Below the pieces are notes generated by a model that ran no database searches, was not told the DNA's origin, and worked only from the letters and a program-made list of their open reading frames with translations. DNA of 64,000 bases from Whitmania pigra. Lineage: Eukaryota > Annelida > Clitellata > Hirudinida > Haemopidae. The translations under genes and the position numbers were made by a program. Location of the stretch: the NCBI GenBank assembly GCA_021613335.1, contig JAJTWR010000416.1, positions 183,501 through 247,500 of the forward strand. The letters run 5' to 3'. This document shows, piece after piece, positions 38,746-50,535 of the stretch. Every line of letters begins with the position of its first letter. The stretch's first letter is position 1.

Positions 38746-41700
38746 TGATGATGATACAATATGTAAATTTTAATCTGAAAATTTCAAACAATTGAAGGGT
38801 GTCCACATTTACGACATGAGTTTGAAAAGGCGAATCAGTCTCATTGTTCACATGAAGCCCGAGAAGTCATGCAGGTGATTTTGTTATTGACAGTGACTTA
38901 TTACAAGGAAATGTAAATGCATTCATTTTTTTAAAGGCTAAATATAAATTAAACTTATTTTAGAAGAAGTACTTTATTCACAAACAAGAAATTCATTTAC
39001 TGACAATTAAGTTCCTGTTTAATCGTCTAATCCATTTACAGCTTATTGCATTTGAGCAAACACCTCAAGTGCTTATTGTTAATATTATAATTATTATTTT
39101 TATGTATTTATTATAATTATTATTACTATTATTTTATTATAATTATTTATTATTACATTGTCATAATTGTTGCAAATGCAATTATTTCAATCACAGCGAC
39201 AAGGAAGGCGAAGAAACGAGATGCACCTTGTTTTGGAAAAATGAAAGAACGTTGATCATCGCCAGACTCAACACCATTCAGGTTTTTATTGATTCGAAAA
39301 ATTATTTATCTCCATTATTTAATCAATTAATTTATTCAACTAATAAATTATTTTAATTAATTTACTTGAGTTAATCAATTACTTATTTTCATTAATCGAC
39401 CATTTATTTTCACAAATCAATGATTTTTCAGTCATTTGGTCATTCATTTGTAATCTTTATGCAGACGATAATAAATACCAGAAAATACTTATTAGAAATT
39501 ATTAATCACATCATGAATAGTAACTTAATTCTGCCATCACAAATTTGTTTTAATATTTTATTAGGGCATGCATATCGAATATTGTAATATTTTGAATAGG
39601 TGTGCGTCATCAAGGACAGCTTAAAAATTGGAAAAGACGGCAAAGGAGCCACTGCGAGAGTTGTTGAAATAAGTTGGTTTTGTTCGATGTTTCGGCTTTA
39701 AAGTAATTTTATTTTATTATTTATTATTATGCGATGAACATAAAATGTCATTAAGAACTGTTACATTATTAAGTAATTAAATAATTTTATTTTTAACAAC
39801 TTTAATGTTGTTAATTGGATGCATTCTGCCATTGGACGACGATTGTCTTAACTCAATTCAATGGAATATTTAATTTTTGAATTAAAACAAATGGTATGTA
39901 CCTCCTGTATATCGATACATGCAGCATTTAAGAACTTTGTAAGCGTTGTTCACGAATGGCGTGCGGGTCGACCGAACGGATCGTGTCCCTCGTAGGTGCA
40001 GTCGTATGAAACTCAGACTGCATTGCCACGGTTCCGGTTCCCCTCGCAAAGGAGTATTGTAACAAGGAGTGCCTCTGACTCTGTGCTTGTGGTTCTGCAT
40101 ATGTTGAGTACATTCAAACAATACCATGAATTTTGAATGTCGTTCGTTTTGCCAGTCGCCAGAGAGGAACTCGACTTCACCATCGCCGGTCTTTGTTTTT
40201 ACAACGACTCTTACGTCGTTCTGTCGTATTCTGACGTGAGTCAAAAGGTTAGCCGATGACTTTTTGGCATTCCGTTCGATTTCAAATTAAAAATTTTTCA
40301 GATTAAAATTAAACAGTTACTCAAAGATTCAGAAAGATAAATATCAGTAAATAAGATTTAATTGTAAATCTAATGTATTCAAACATTCAAAAGTTACTGT
40401 ATACCTGAATAAAAAATTGTATTTAAATGTTTGTTTTCAAACTCAGGATACAACTCCAAGCAGGCCACACCTGAGGATGATAAACGCCTCGAACGGAGAT
40501 GAAATCACCAACGACGCTCTCTCAATCCGAGGTTTCCAGTCGTACGAGTGCAAGAATTATCACCTCGGTAACTAATCTTTCTCGTGTTTTTCTACTTTTG
40601 AGAATCGATTTGTGAACACAAAGTCCCTGCAAAACTGTGAGGATAACGATGATGATTATTTATTGGTATGATTAACTGCTCTTTGAATAATATTTGCACG
40701 TCTGCACATTAGAAAAAGAATTTCGCATATAAATGATTAAAAAAACTCAAATAAAAAACAGAATATTAAAACAAAAATAGCACTTTATTGTTCACTCAGT
40801 TCAGAATTGTTGTTTGAAATTTCACTTGTTCTCGTTGCAGAGTGTTGTCTAGAGGAGGGCATGTTTTTTGTGGTGAGTCCCAAAGACATAGTTGTTGCTA
40901 GGCAACGAGACGAGGACGACCACCTGGATTGGTTGATTGAGCACGAAGAATTTCAGGTGAGGGCTCGTTGACGAGGTTTCTTTCGATTGGTTTTTCTTTT
41001 GTGGATCTCTTGTGTGATGCTTAATTTAATAAGTGTTAATAAATTTATTAAACATTATTGTGAATTAAATTCAGAAATAAATCTTAAATTTCAGGAAGCG
41101 ATGGAATTCGCCACAAATAATTTTAAACTTTTGAAAAAACGAACATGCCAGGTAAGTTGAACTGAATAACATTCAATGATAACATTCGGACAATATTTTC
41201 AATTTACTTACATTTATTTACAAATTAATGTATAGCATATTTTGTTAATTATTAATTTACAAATTAACAGGACGTAGGGTTTCAGTGGTTCACGACATTG
41301 TTTGACGAGAAGAGGTATAAAGAGGCGGCCGACCTTTGCCCTCAACTTTTTGGGAGGAACAAGGACTTCTGGGAGAGTTACATAATCAGGTTCAAACAGT
41401 TCAACCAGCTGACAGTGGGTTCACATTATTTCATTGTGATAATAAAATAATTACAGCGGTAATAAAATAATTACAGTGGTAATAAAATAATTACAGTGAT
41501 AATAAAATAATTACGGTGTTAATAAAATGTTTACAGTGGTAGTAAAATAATTACAGTGGTAATAAAATAATTACAATGATAATAAAATAATTGCAATTAT
41601 AATAGTTACAGAATAACAATTATAGTAAAACAATTACAGTGGTAATAAAATAATTGCAATGATAATAATAAAAAAAAATTATAGAATGTTTGTGCAATTA

Positions 41701-43643
41701 AATTCGCAGGCCTTGGCTCACGTGATTCCAGTCGACAATCCGAGACTCGACACTTCGACTTACGAAATGGTTCTCTACGATTTCCTCAACAACAAAAATG
41801 GGGTCAGAAACTCTATTACATTTTTTAGTTACTTTTAGAATTCATTTTTCTTAAAACTATTACTCATTAAATGAGCATTGCAAGCCAGGGAATCATTAGT
41901 GAATAATTACAAATTAATTTTAACTTCAACATAAAAAACAAGTATTTAAACAATAATTGAAACCTTAAATCGGATTTAAATTTTCCTTGCAAAGGAGTTT
42001 TTCATGGACCTGATAAAAAAATGGAGTCCGGAGTTGTACAACCGAGAGAGGTTGATCGGTGCACTCATGGACCAGTTGGAACACAACAGGAACAACATCC
42101 ACCTCCTCGAATCTCTCGGACATTTGTGAGTCTTAACGAATTATTTTTAATAGGACAATTTAGTAATTGACTGTTTAGATTAGTTTGAACTCGTTTAAAA
42201 TAAGTTATGCTTGTTTTGCATAATTAAAATTTATAATTGCTTCATGCCAGTAAAGTCATGACAATAAAGTCGATGTTATATTATATTAATACACAACCAA
42301 TATTACATTATGTTATATTACACAACAAATATTAGACTTCTCAATCCACTTCAGATACACAGAAAGCGGACAGTTTGAAAAAGCCTTCTACATCTACGTC
42401 AAGTCGGTTCAAACTTTCAAGTCCTTTGACACTTTTATTTTCAATTCAAAACCCAGGTTGAACTGCCTGCCCCCACTCATAAAAATAGAAAATCATGAAA
42501 TTAAAAATATAAAAAAATCATAATAAACCCAAACAAATCCTAAAATTCCCCCCCCAATTAAAACAAATAATCACACCATCTCCCTTCCTCCCCCAGACTC
42601 GGCCACAAGGACATCTTCGAGTTGATTTACCGCCACAACCTGTTCGATGACGTCACCAACCACGTGGTCACCCTGATGGACTTCAACCTGCATTCAACTG
42701 TCAACCTCCTCGTCATGAACGTCGACAAGATCCAAGTTTGGAAATTAATATTCTTAAGCTTCGTTAATTATTAATTGTTTAAATATTAAAATTAAATTTA
42801 TTGTTAATTATTAATTGTTGATTAATTTTTGTTTTATTCAAACTCATTGAATTATTATTGGTTATTTATTGTGGCTAATTAATTATTATTTATTTATGCT
42901 TCGTTTTTGGTTTGGAAGTTGCCATGTTTAGATTAATATTCATGTTGCTTGATGTTGCTAAGTGATAAACTCTTGAACTCATGAATATTTATTTGATTTT
43001 TTATTTGAATAATTATTGCAGCCATCCAAAGTCATTTCGAGGCTAAAAAAATATCCAGAATATCTGCTGAATGTGAGCATATTTTCATTTTATGGAGAAG
43101 TCATTGTTTGGTGGAAATTAATTTTTGAATTAATTATAATTATATAATCATCATCATTATAATTATTTTTAATTTTTAAGTTAATTGTAATTATAAAATT
43201 AATTTCAAGTCATTCAATTAATTATTTTTCTAGCTAACTGAACAAGTCATAATTAAACAAAGATAACGTTTAAGTTACAAATTGCCAAACTTATTACTAC
43301 ATAATATCAATAATTATCCACATCTGTCTAATTTATTGAACCTACAAACCTACCTTACCGTTCCGCAGTACCTGAGCCAGTTGATCAAGAGGGATCAACA
43401 GGTGAGTGCAGAGTACCACCAGATGCTGGTCGAGTTGTACGCAGACCACGACCCCCAAAAACTCCTGACCTTCCTGAAGACGAGTTCATTCATCTCTCTA
43501 CCATTGACCCTTGAACTCTGCAGGAAACGAAATTTCATCAAGGAGACCATATACCTGCTTGGTAGGTGGATGGTGGTGATGATGATTATGATGATGATGG
43601 TAGTAGTAGTGAATATGCTAGTGGATGATGATGATGGCAATGG

Positions 43644-43674
<31 letters not shown>

Positions 43675-44537
43675 GGTGATGATGATGATGATGACGATGA
43701 TGATGATTTCCTCCAGATCGAATGGGAAACAGCCGAGAGGCCCTGAGGGTGATGCTGAGGCATGATAATGATGTCGACGCGACCATCAACTTCTGCAAGA
43801 ACCATTCCGACCCCGACTTGTGGCAGGATCTCATCCAACATTCCGTCGACAAACCGGGTCAGTGGAAAGATTGTTTCGGAGTTGATTGATTTTTTAAAAA
43901 TTTTCTATTAGTTTATTTTAATTTAAATTAGTTTATTGAATTGAATTGAAATGGAGATAAGTTACTTTTTAATTTTTAAATTTCATGTCAGTTAATCGTG
44001 GTTTAGAGATTTTTCACCCTCAATAATTGTGTTTGTCAATAAAAATAACAACAACTCAATCAAATCCTGTCGATGTTCATGTTTTAAGTCAATTTTCCAT
44101 AACTAATAATAATATCATTAATCAATAATAACATTAATATTAATATTTTCCATATCTAATTTTCCATTACTAATAATAATATCATTAATCAATAATAATA
44201 ACAATAATAATTAATATTCAGAGTTCGTCATCGGCCTCTTGAACAACATTGGTGGCCATGTTGACCCGATTCTCCTCATCCGACAAATCAAGGAAAGGAT
44301 GGAAATTCCAGGACTAAGAGATGCTCTTATTAAGATTATCAACGACTACAACCAACAGGTTCTGGTGATTGATTGATTGTTTGAGAGGTGATTAGATATT
44401 TAATTAGTTTATTGATTGATTATGTTATTCGCAAGTGGTTTGTGGTTTTATTTAAATCAAATATTTACTTCTTCATGTTGTTGCTTAGTATTGCAGTAAT
44501 AATATTAATATTAATAATAGTATTGATATTGATAGTG

Positions 44538-44575
<38 letters not shown>

Positions 44576-45802
44576 TAATAATAAAACCAATAATAGTCCA
44601 TTTACATGGCACCATAAGTCTCATAGACTGGGGCTGAATCAATCCGGTTGATACCTTTGATTCACACATTTTTAATTATTAAAACTTGTTTTAAGTCACT
44701 CTTTCTTAGCCATAAAGTTGCCTCCAATTAGATCATTAAGATTCTACAATTGGACAGTTACACTGAAAATTAATTGAGAAAAATATTTAAGAAGCATATA
44801 ACTTAAGAAAAATTAAAAAAAATAAAGTATATTGAACATAATTAATGTAAACTACAAAGACTAATTATGAAGAACCGCTTACACTCCGTTGCACACTTTC
44901 CAAACCATTTCAGGTGCATTTCCACGAAAGGTGTGCAAAACTTTCGAATGCAGACTTCCTGGAGACGTTCAACCATTTCATTTCAATCAAGAAGGCTGCA
45001 CTCGTCGTCGACGGTTTGTGGTTTTGCTCAACGAGTTGAAAAAAATTGATTTACTTTTTATTTGGTGAAAATCGACTGTTTAAGTCGTTGCTGTTTAATT
45101 AATTTCATTTTTGTTATTTATTTGTGGAATTTTAAATTAGTGGAAGTAATATTTTTATATTTTTAATGATGTCCTGTTGATAATGATGGTGATGATGATT
45201 TATGATAATGATGGTGATGATGATTATGATGATGATAATGATAAATGCAAAACCGTCTCCTTCAGAAAGTACCAGTTGTGAACAGAAACAATGCCAGAGT
45301 GGAGTTTGTCCGCTGCTGCAAAGTAAAACATTAATTTTAATTAATTAATTTTTTAATTCAATTAATGCCTTTTACTTCAATCATTGTTTTCTTAATTCAA
45401 TTAGCTTTTTTTACCTCAATAAATGCTTTTTAAATCGATTAATGTTTTTTAATTAAATTATTGTTTTAAAGGAAGCAAGAGTGAACTTGTTGTTTTTCAC
45501 TGCAAACATGTTTTTCATCTTGCCTGTCTTTGCCAGAACTTCGGAGTTCGTTTCAATTTTTTGTTTTTGTTAAAAATAAATTTATTGTGCACGCAAATAT
45601 AGCTTATTGGTTCGAATATTATTTAAATTAAAGGTATTTAATATGGCATTAAACATAAAACTACTACAACCTAATTTATTTAACTTTAAATATAAAACAA
45701 TTACAATTGATTTTTTGTCGAAACAAATAACTTTTTTTTAATTTTCAGGGAGACCTGTCGTGTCCGATATGCTTCAACGGGATTTCAAAAACTGCTTCTT
45801 GA
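36106..45802 (+). CDS. VPS41: VPS41, HOPS complex subunit (WD40-like + CHCR + RING)
   Basis: 27 exons: 36106-36165, 36405-36458, 36577-36669, 36930-37013, 37461-37535, 37841-37975, 38497-38616, 38798-38874, 39197-39281, 39600-39672, 40156-40247, 40447-40567, 40841-40956, 41095-41151, 41271-41414, 41710-41802, 41995-42125, 42355-42402, 42597-42735, 43022-43072, 43369-43561, 43717-43857, 44222-44358, 44914-45013, 45266-45322, 45472-45545, 45749-45802. Total 2604 nt, 867 codons plus stop; animal VPS41 is about 850. Signatures run in order: acidic N-terminus, PRLKYERMSN, VNQISIDNSGEYLASCSDDG, VSPKDIVVARQRDEDDHLDW, KLGHKDIFELIYRHNLFDD, NNIGGHVDPILLIRQIKE, and a C-terminal RING (VVFHCKHVFHLACL, CPICF). 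VPS41 is the HOPS subunit that tethers late endosomes and lysosomes and acts in regulated secretion. The N-terminal exon and the weak donors at 36166 and 37014 are least certain; an in-frame ATG at 36085 is an alternative start. Confidence 0.93.
37661..37701. repeat. (ATT)n microsatellite
   Basis: About 13 units in the VPS41 intron before the exon at 37841. Confidence 0.95.
38703..38755. repeat. (AAT)n followed by (GAT)n
   Basis: AAT array turning into GAT units in the VPS41 intron before 38798. Confidence 0.95.
39897..40120 (-). mobile_element. Possible relic of a transposable element with an HTH domain, in a VPS41 intron
   Basis: A GC-richer island within the AT-rich intron 39673-40155. 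On the minus strand an open frame contains GTGTVAMQSEFHTTAPTRDT followed by IRS, which resembles the start of the helix-turn-helix domain seen in several invertebrate mobile elements (pattern: tGsV, then Q-x-x-F, then aP-x-R-x-TI). Only a fragment is present and flanking repeats were not found. Confidence 0.4.
41436..41676. repeat. 20-bp minisatellite in a VPS41 intron
   Basis: Unit close to GTAATAAAATAATTACAGTG, about 11 copies with substitutions and some shortened copies, in the intron 41415-41709. Confidence 0.9.
43574..43712. repeat. GAT/GGT trinucleotide tract in a VPS41 intron
   Basis: Mixed GATGAT and GGTGGT units between the exons ending at 43561 and starting at 43717; it comes very close to the acceptor. 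Confidence 0.95.
44536..44650. repeat. (AAT)n with adjoining sequence like a retroposon tail
   Basis: AAT array at 44536-44584. The following 60 bp read, on the minus strand, toward a GTGCCATGTAAATGGACTA end that runs into ATT repeats, a common layout for LINE or SINE 3' tails. No second copy found in this window. Confidence 0.5.
45183..45243. repeat. GATGAT/GATAAT tract
   Basis: Imperfect GAT repeats in the VPS41 intron before the exon at 45266. Confidence 0.9.
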
Positions 45803-46744
45803 GGCTTTTTGTTCGAATTTTCGTGTTTTTTTTAAACTCCTGCGTGCATTTTCAACATATTAGTCAACATAACAATAACATAACAGAAGAATTGTAGATA
45901 TTGCATTGTTCTTTTTATTGCAGAATATATTTATTAAATAATTATTATTTTTATTATTGTTGCTGTTGCTGTTGTTGTTGTTATTGTTATTGTCATTACC
46001 ATTATCATCATTATTATTATTGTTATAATTATTATTAGGTCAATTTTAAGTAGTGTTTTTAACGACACTTGAAATTTCGTTTTGCATTTCTGGCTTGAAA
46101 GTTTCATGAAAAACAGATTCTATGTCGCGTCTTTCTGAGACTATCAGATGTTAAACATTAACCTGGTATTTAACAAATTAATTGTAATATAATATTATGT
46201 TTAACATATTAAGCATAGTATTTAACGTGAATATTATGTTTAAAATATTAAACATAGTTTAAAATATTAAACATAGTATTTAACTTGAATATTGTGTTCA
46301 AAATATGCATCTGGTCAACTTTGTACATTCTCCTCAGGCTGTCTCTTATCTTCAAAACTTTTAAGAATTAAAATAAATGCTTTCAATTGTTTTTCATTTA
46401 ATTTAGAAATTAACATTCTTATGAATAAACTTTAATAGTAATAATAAAAATAACTTTAATATTAAATCACCTCCAATATTATCATCAATGGCTTTCTAAA
46501 ACTAAAAAAACTATGAACAAAATGAGGCTCTGAAACAGCCGATGGCGATCTCTTGCGTTCATTAGTGATTCATTGACACCCAAGACGTCAGTTGATTAAA
46601 AGATTTGAAATCCTACATTTCAATTCAACTTTTCCTAAATGGAAAAACTCCACGTTATTCTGCTCGGGGCTGTTCAGCCAAAGTCGTTCATTGGATGCAG
46701 ACAGGATTCGATGTTCATTCACTTTGAATGTGGGTTCGGAAGTC

Positions 46745-46952
46745 GAGTTATTTGATAAATTAAGTTATTTGATAATTTAAGTTATTTGATAAATTAAGTT
46801 ATTTGATAATTTAAGTTATTTGGTAAATTAAGTTATTTGATAATTTAAGTTATTTGGTAAATTAAGTTATTTGATAATTTAAGTTATTTGATAAATTAAG
46901 TTATTTGATAATTTAAGTTATTTGGTAAATTAAGTTATTTGATAAATTAATG
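46745..46952. repeat. 17-bp minisatellite downstream of VPS41
   Basis: About 12 copies of TTAAGTTATTTGATAAT, with alternating AATT/AAAT and GATA/GGTA variants, suggesting a two-unit higher-order repeat. Confidence 0.95.
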
Positions 46953-47572
46953 AGGTTTATCTTAAAGATCGAAGTTTTATTTTCTTGTAATCTTGAAAGA
47001 TTAGATGGAAAGCATGGTCGGTTACCTGGTAAAACGTGATTTTTTTAGAAAAAAGTAATTTTTTTGTGTGAAAATTTTTTTTAATAGATTTTTTTTCCAA
47101 AAGTTGAGTAGTTAGAACAATCGCCTGATTCGTGAAAACATTATTTTCTTTCGATTTACATTTTATGTAAATAAAATTGTTATTTCATGTTTTTTTCGTA
47201 AGAAAGGCGAAAAAAAACTTTACAAGTTTCAACTTGTTGAATAATTATGTTTTCATTACAAAAATAACAGCAATAACAATGCATTTAGTAGCATATTAAA
47301 TGCAAGGTCTTACCTATTTTTATTTTTATTTATCTGCTCAAATAAAGTTGATTCTTTAACCAACTCTTGAAAGTGATGGTGTTTCATTCATTTTTTTTCC
47401 TTCTTTTATTATTGAAACACAAAACCAGTAAAAGTTGGAACCGAAAGGAAAAAAGGAACGACATAAGGGAAAAAACTCTCGCTAACAGTCCTATTGCCAT
47501 TGACGAGTAATGTTGCGTTTCAATGTCCCAATAATGTAAGAAATACTAAGTAACATCGAGTAATGTACATGA

Positions 47573-47700
47573 TTAATTAGAGTTAATAATAAAGTGTTGT
47601 AGTGCCTTCTTAAAAGCGTAAAGGTTTGAAAGGTTGGTGATATTACGTGGAACGGTAGAGTAAATCTTTGACATGACAACGAAGTTGTTGAAAATGATCA
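47573..47700 (-). mobile_element. 3' end of a LINE-like reverse transcriptase ORF (relic)
   Basis: On the minus strand the frame reads FNNFVVMSKIYSTVPRNI, then LSNLYAFKKALQHF and a stop at 47575-47573. This matches the usual C-terminal tail of non-LTR reverse transcriptase ORFs (a W/Y-x-x-lP-x-x-i motif, then l-x-x-FK-x-x-l). No catalytic RT segment was found to its right on the same strand, so only the 3' tip seems present, as expected of 5'-truncated insertion. Confidence 0.45.
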
Positions 47701-50393
47701 ATAAGCTTCTTTAAAATATAAAAATATCTTTTTCTTGATTGCCAATTGTTTTTGGAATTAATTTTATCGCATTGCAAACAAGCAATTCCAGTGAATCAGT
47801 TACTGCTTCCTTTTAAAACAACGTTTATTAGATCGATGAAGAACCCTAAATAAACGTTTCTAGGAAGTTATGAAATGAAAGTATTCTGCCATAAGTACGA
47901 GTGTTCAACAAGTCTTGAAAGATGTGGCATTGGTTTATTGCTTGTCTGCTCGCGCCGGGATTATCGAGGTCTGTTCCTGTCATAAAACTTCGCTGTGAGC
48001 GAGAATGTTTCCAGGATTATTCGCGCCACTTTTATCCAGACGATGAAGCTCCAGTATTATCCCCCTCGTCGTCGTATTTTCCTTTTTGATTTTCTTTTCC
48101 CAGTTTTGATGGGGTCCCGAAATTGGAACACTCCATGGTAACTCGATAAGGCGCTATGACTCCATTCCATGAGCTTCGATATCTCATTTCGGGAGGATCA
48201 AGAAGCTGTCTTTCACTTTCAGTCGAGAATATTTACGCCGAGGAAACGTGAACATTTATTCCTCCGTCTGTCCATCCGTCCAAAATGACTGAAACTCAGA
48301 CGCTCCAAAGCAAATCCTGGCAGGTATTAAGAGCAGGAATTCCACTCAGATTTGAACGTGTTTTTCTCTTAATTAAATCGCAGAACTTTTTTCTCGATAT
48401 TTTTAGTTTTCTTTCAGAGCGAAAGTGGTGCATCAACCAATTATTGTTAATTTTCACAAAATGCAATTAATTTATACGCTGTGGAAGTCGTTGCGAATCT
48501 AAGTGATAATTTATTTTAAACATTTTCAGCCAATATTCTTATAATTTTTAAAAAAAGGTAATTATAAAATTAAACAAGAAAAGTGTGATTCATAGAGGAC
48601 CTACAATGTGGGACATATTAGGCAGGACAACAAGCCAAAATACAAATCACAAAGGATGCGAATTCAGAGTAAAATTTCCACATGAGCAAAGAATCATGAA
48701 AATTGCAGGAATCCCGCATTAACGGGCTGTCAATTCTATGGTTTTCAGACGACAACTTAAGATCGCTTCGACTGGCGAACATCAATGCAGCATAAAACGC
48801 TCGGCCGCTTGAAGATTCGCATTTATCACTGTCTGCTCCATGCCGTTCTGACGTTTGAAGAGGGGATAGTCCGACAAAATTGAAGAAGTTGAAGCGGTCG
48901 TTTCTGAAAAAATAGGTTTTGCAGCTTTCCGCTTTGAGAAATGATAAATTATGAGTTTTTAGTTCTGCATGAGACTCGTTTTTAGTTTCGAAATTACAAA
49001 AAAAAGGTCAATCCATTGTCATCAAAATAGCACTTAAATGTAAAAAAGATACAAAAAACTTGGACGAGATTGAAGAAAGACGATGCAAACAACTTTTGCA
49101 GTCAAGCAAAGCAGACTATGCTAATGTTGTGTGTGTTGTTGATTTAGGAATATACAACGTTGCTAAAAGCTCCTAATTGAGTTGAATGACCAAAGGTTAT
49201 GCTAAAAGTTCACCTCTCACAAGAAAATCAGAGAATGGCAAAGTTGTTGTTTTGCACGTTGTCGTCAGATTAAAAATTAAATAGTTGAATGGACAGCTTA
49301 ATGATTCCAGAATGATTAATATATTTTTTAGATTTATATTATAGACTATATTATTCGTTTACCTTTTGCCAATTTTCAAATATTTTCAAATATTTTAAAT
49401 CAAATATTCTCAACAAGAAATTAATTTTTCTCCAACTTTCCAAACAAAGTGTTTTGGTGGAGCTTTAAACGTTTTCAAGAATAAATTGAAGTTGAACGAA
49501 GCCGATTCCTCAATTTCAAAAATTTTCAATGCCCTCAAAAGGCTTTCACTTGAGAGAATCAATTCTCGTCCGAAATAATTTCTATTTGTTTACTTTTCTT
49601 CACAATTTCTGAGAAAAAAGGAGTTTGCCATCAAAAGAGAGGCAATCAAAGAAAGTCAAAGCGCAATTTTCGGCTGTGATTTTGATGCTTCGGTTTAAGA
49701 CTGTTAGAAAGTTTATCAAGTTGAGTTTAAGTTGATTTTTTTTTAACAAAAGCGGAGAGTTTTTTCGATTAAGCAGTTAATTCATTGCAATTCAGAATGC
49801 AAGTGGGGAGTGATTTTTCTTTTGTGAAACTTTCAAAAAGAAATTTGCAAAGTGGAATTTCCCGATTTGAATTCAAAGCCACTTTTTTTTCATAATTGTT
49901 TCGCAGTTATCCTCGATTTCCATTCATACCTATTAATAATAATTAATTATCTTACATTTAATTAATAACTAACAATTAATAATCTTAATTTAACAATTTA
50001 GTGAACAATTTATTTAATATTCCAAATATAATGGCTGTATTTTATTACAGAGGGAATCCAACATCCAATAAATATCCACCGTCAGAAGTAATTTAAAGTA
50101 CAGGGGGAAGGTATTGTATCGGAAAATACTTGTTTTGGAAATTTGAACTGGCCACTTATCTCGTCCATCCTTGCGTGGAGCAAATAAACTGGAATAATAC
50201 CAACGTTCGGTGCGTCCTTTTCCATCAAATGGAAACGATTTGCACAAAGAAATTCTTTCTTTTTGTCAGATTTGCAAATCAAACGATTCAGCTCCTAACA
50301 GTCCGACGATCGGTCGTCGCAGAAATCCACTTTTATTAACTTTTTTTCAATATTCTTTTATTTTATTTTTTTTTGTTTATGATTATTTTTATG
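47701..50393. other. Gene-poor interval
   Basis: A moderately GC-rich island lies at about 47940-48330. At 48285-48323 a short ATG-started frame (MTETQTLQSKSWQ) ends at a GTATTA donor, a possible small first coding exon. Nothing else recognised. Confidence 0.4.
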
Positions 50394-50535
50394 GGGCCAC
50401 TCAACCATTCGTTTTGCGTCGCATCCAAAGGGCGCTTTGAGGCGATGCAAGCTGGGTTGCGAACGGGACACAAAACGACTGATGCTTTTAACGATGTTTG
50501 CAGGCACGTTCTCAGCTAACTTGCACGATCAGATT
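50394..50535 (-). mobile_element. SINE-like element, family B, copy 1
   Basis: On the minus strand this shares a mosaic of blocks with 61485-61645: a box-A-like TTAGCTGAGAACG, a box-B-like GTTCGCAACCCAG, then CTTGCATCGCC, GCGCCCTTTGGATGCGACG and a GAATGGTTGAG end. Two diverged copies and internal Pol III-like boxes suggest a tRNA-derived SINE. Confidence 0.5.

Noticed and set aside
41436..41676. CRISPR-like direct repeats
   Set aside because: Units are contiguous, without unique spacers, in an animal intron; it is a minisatellite.
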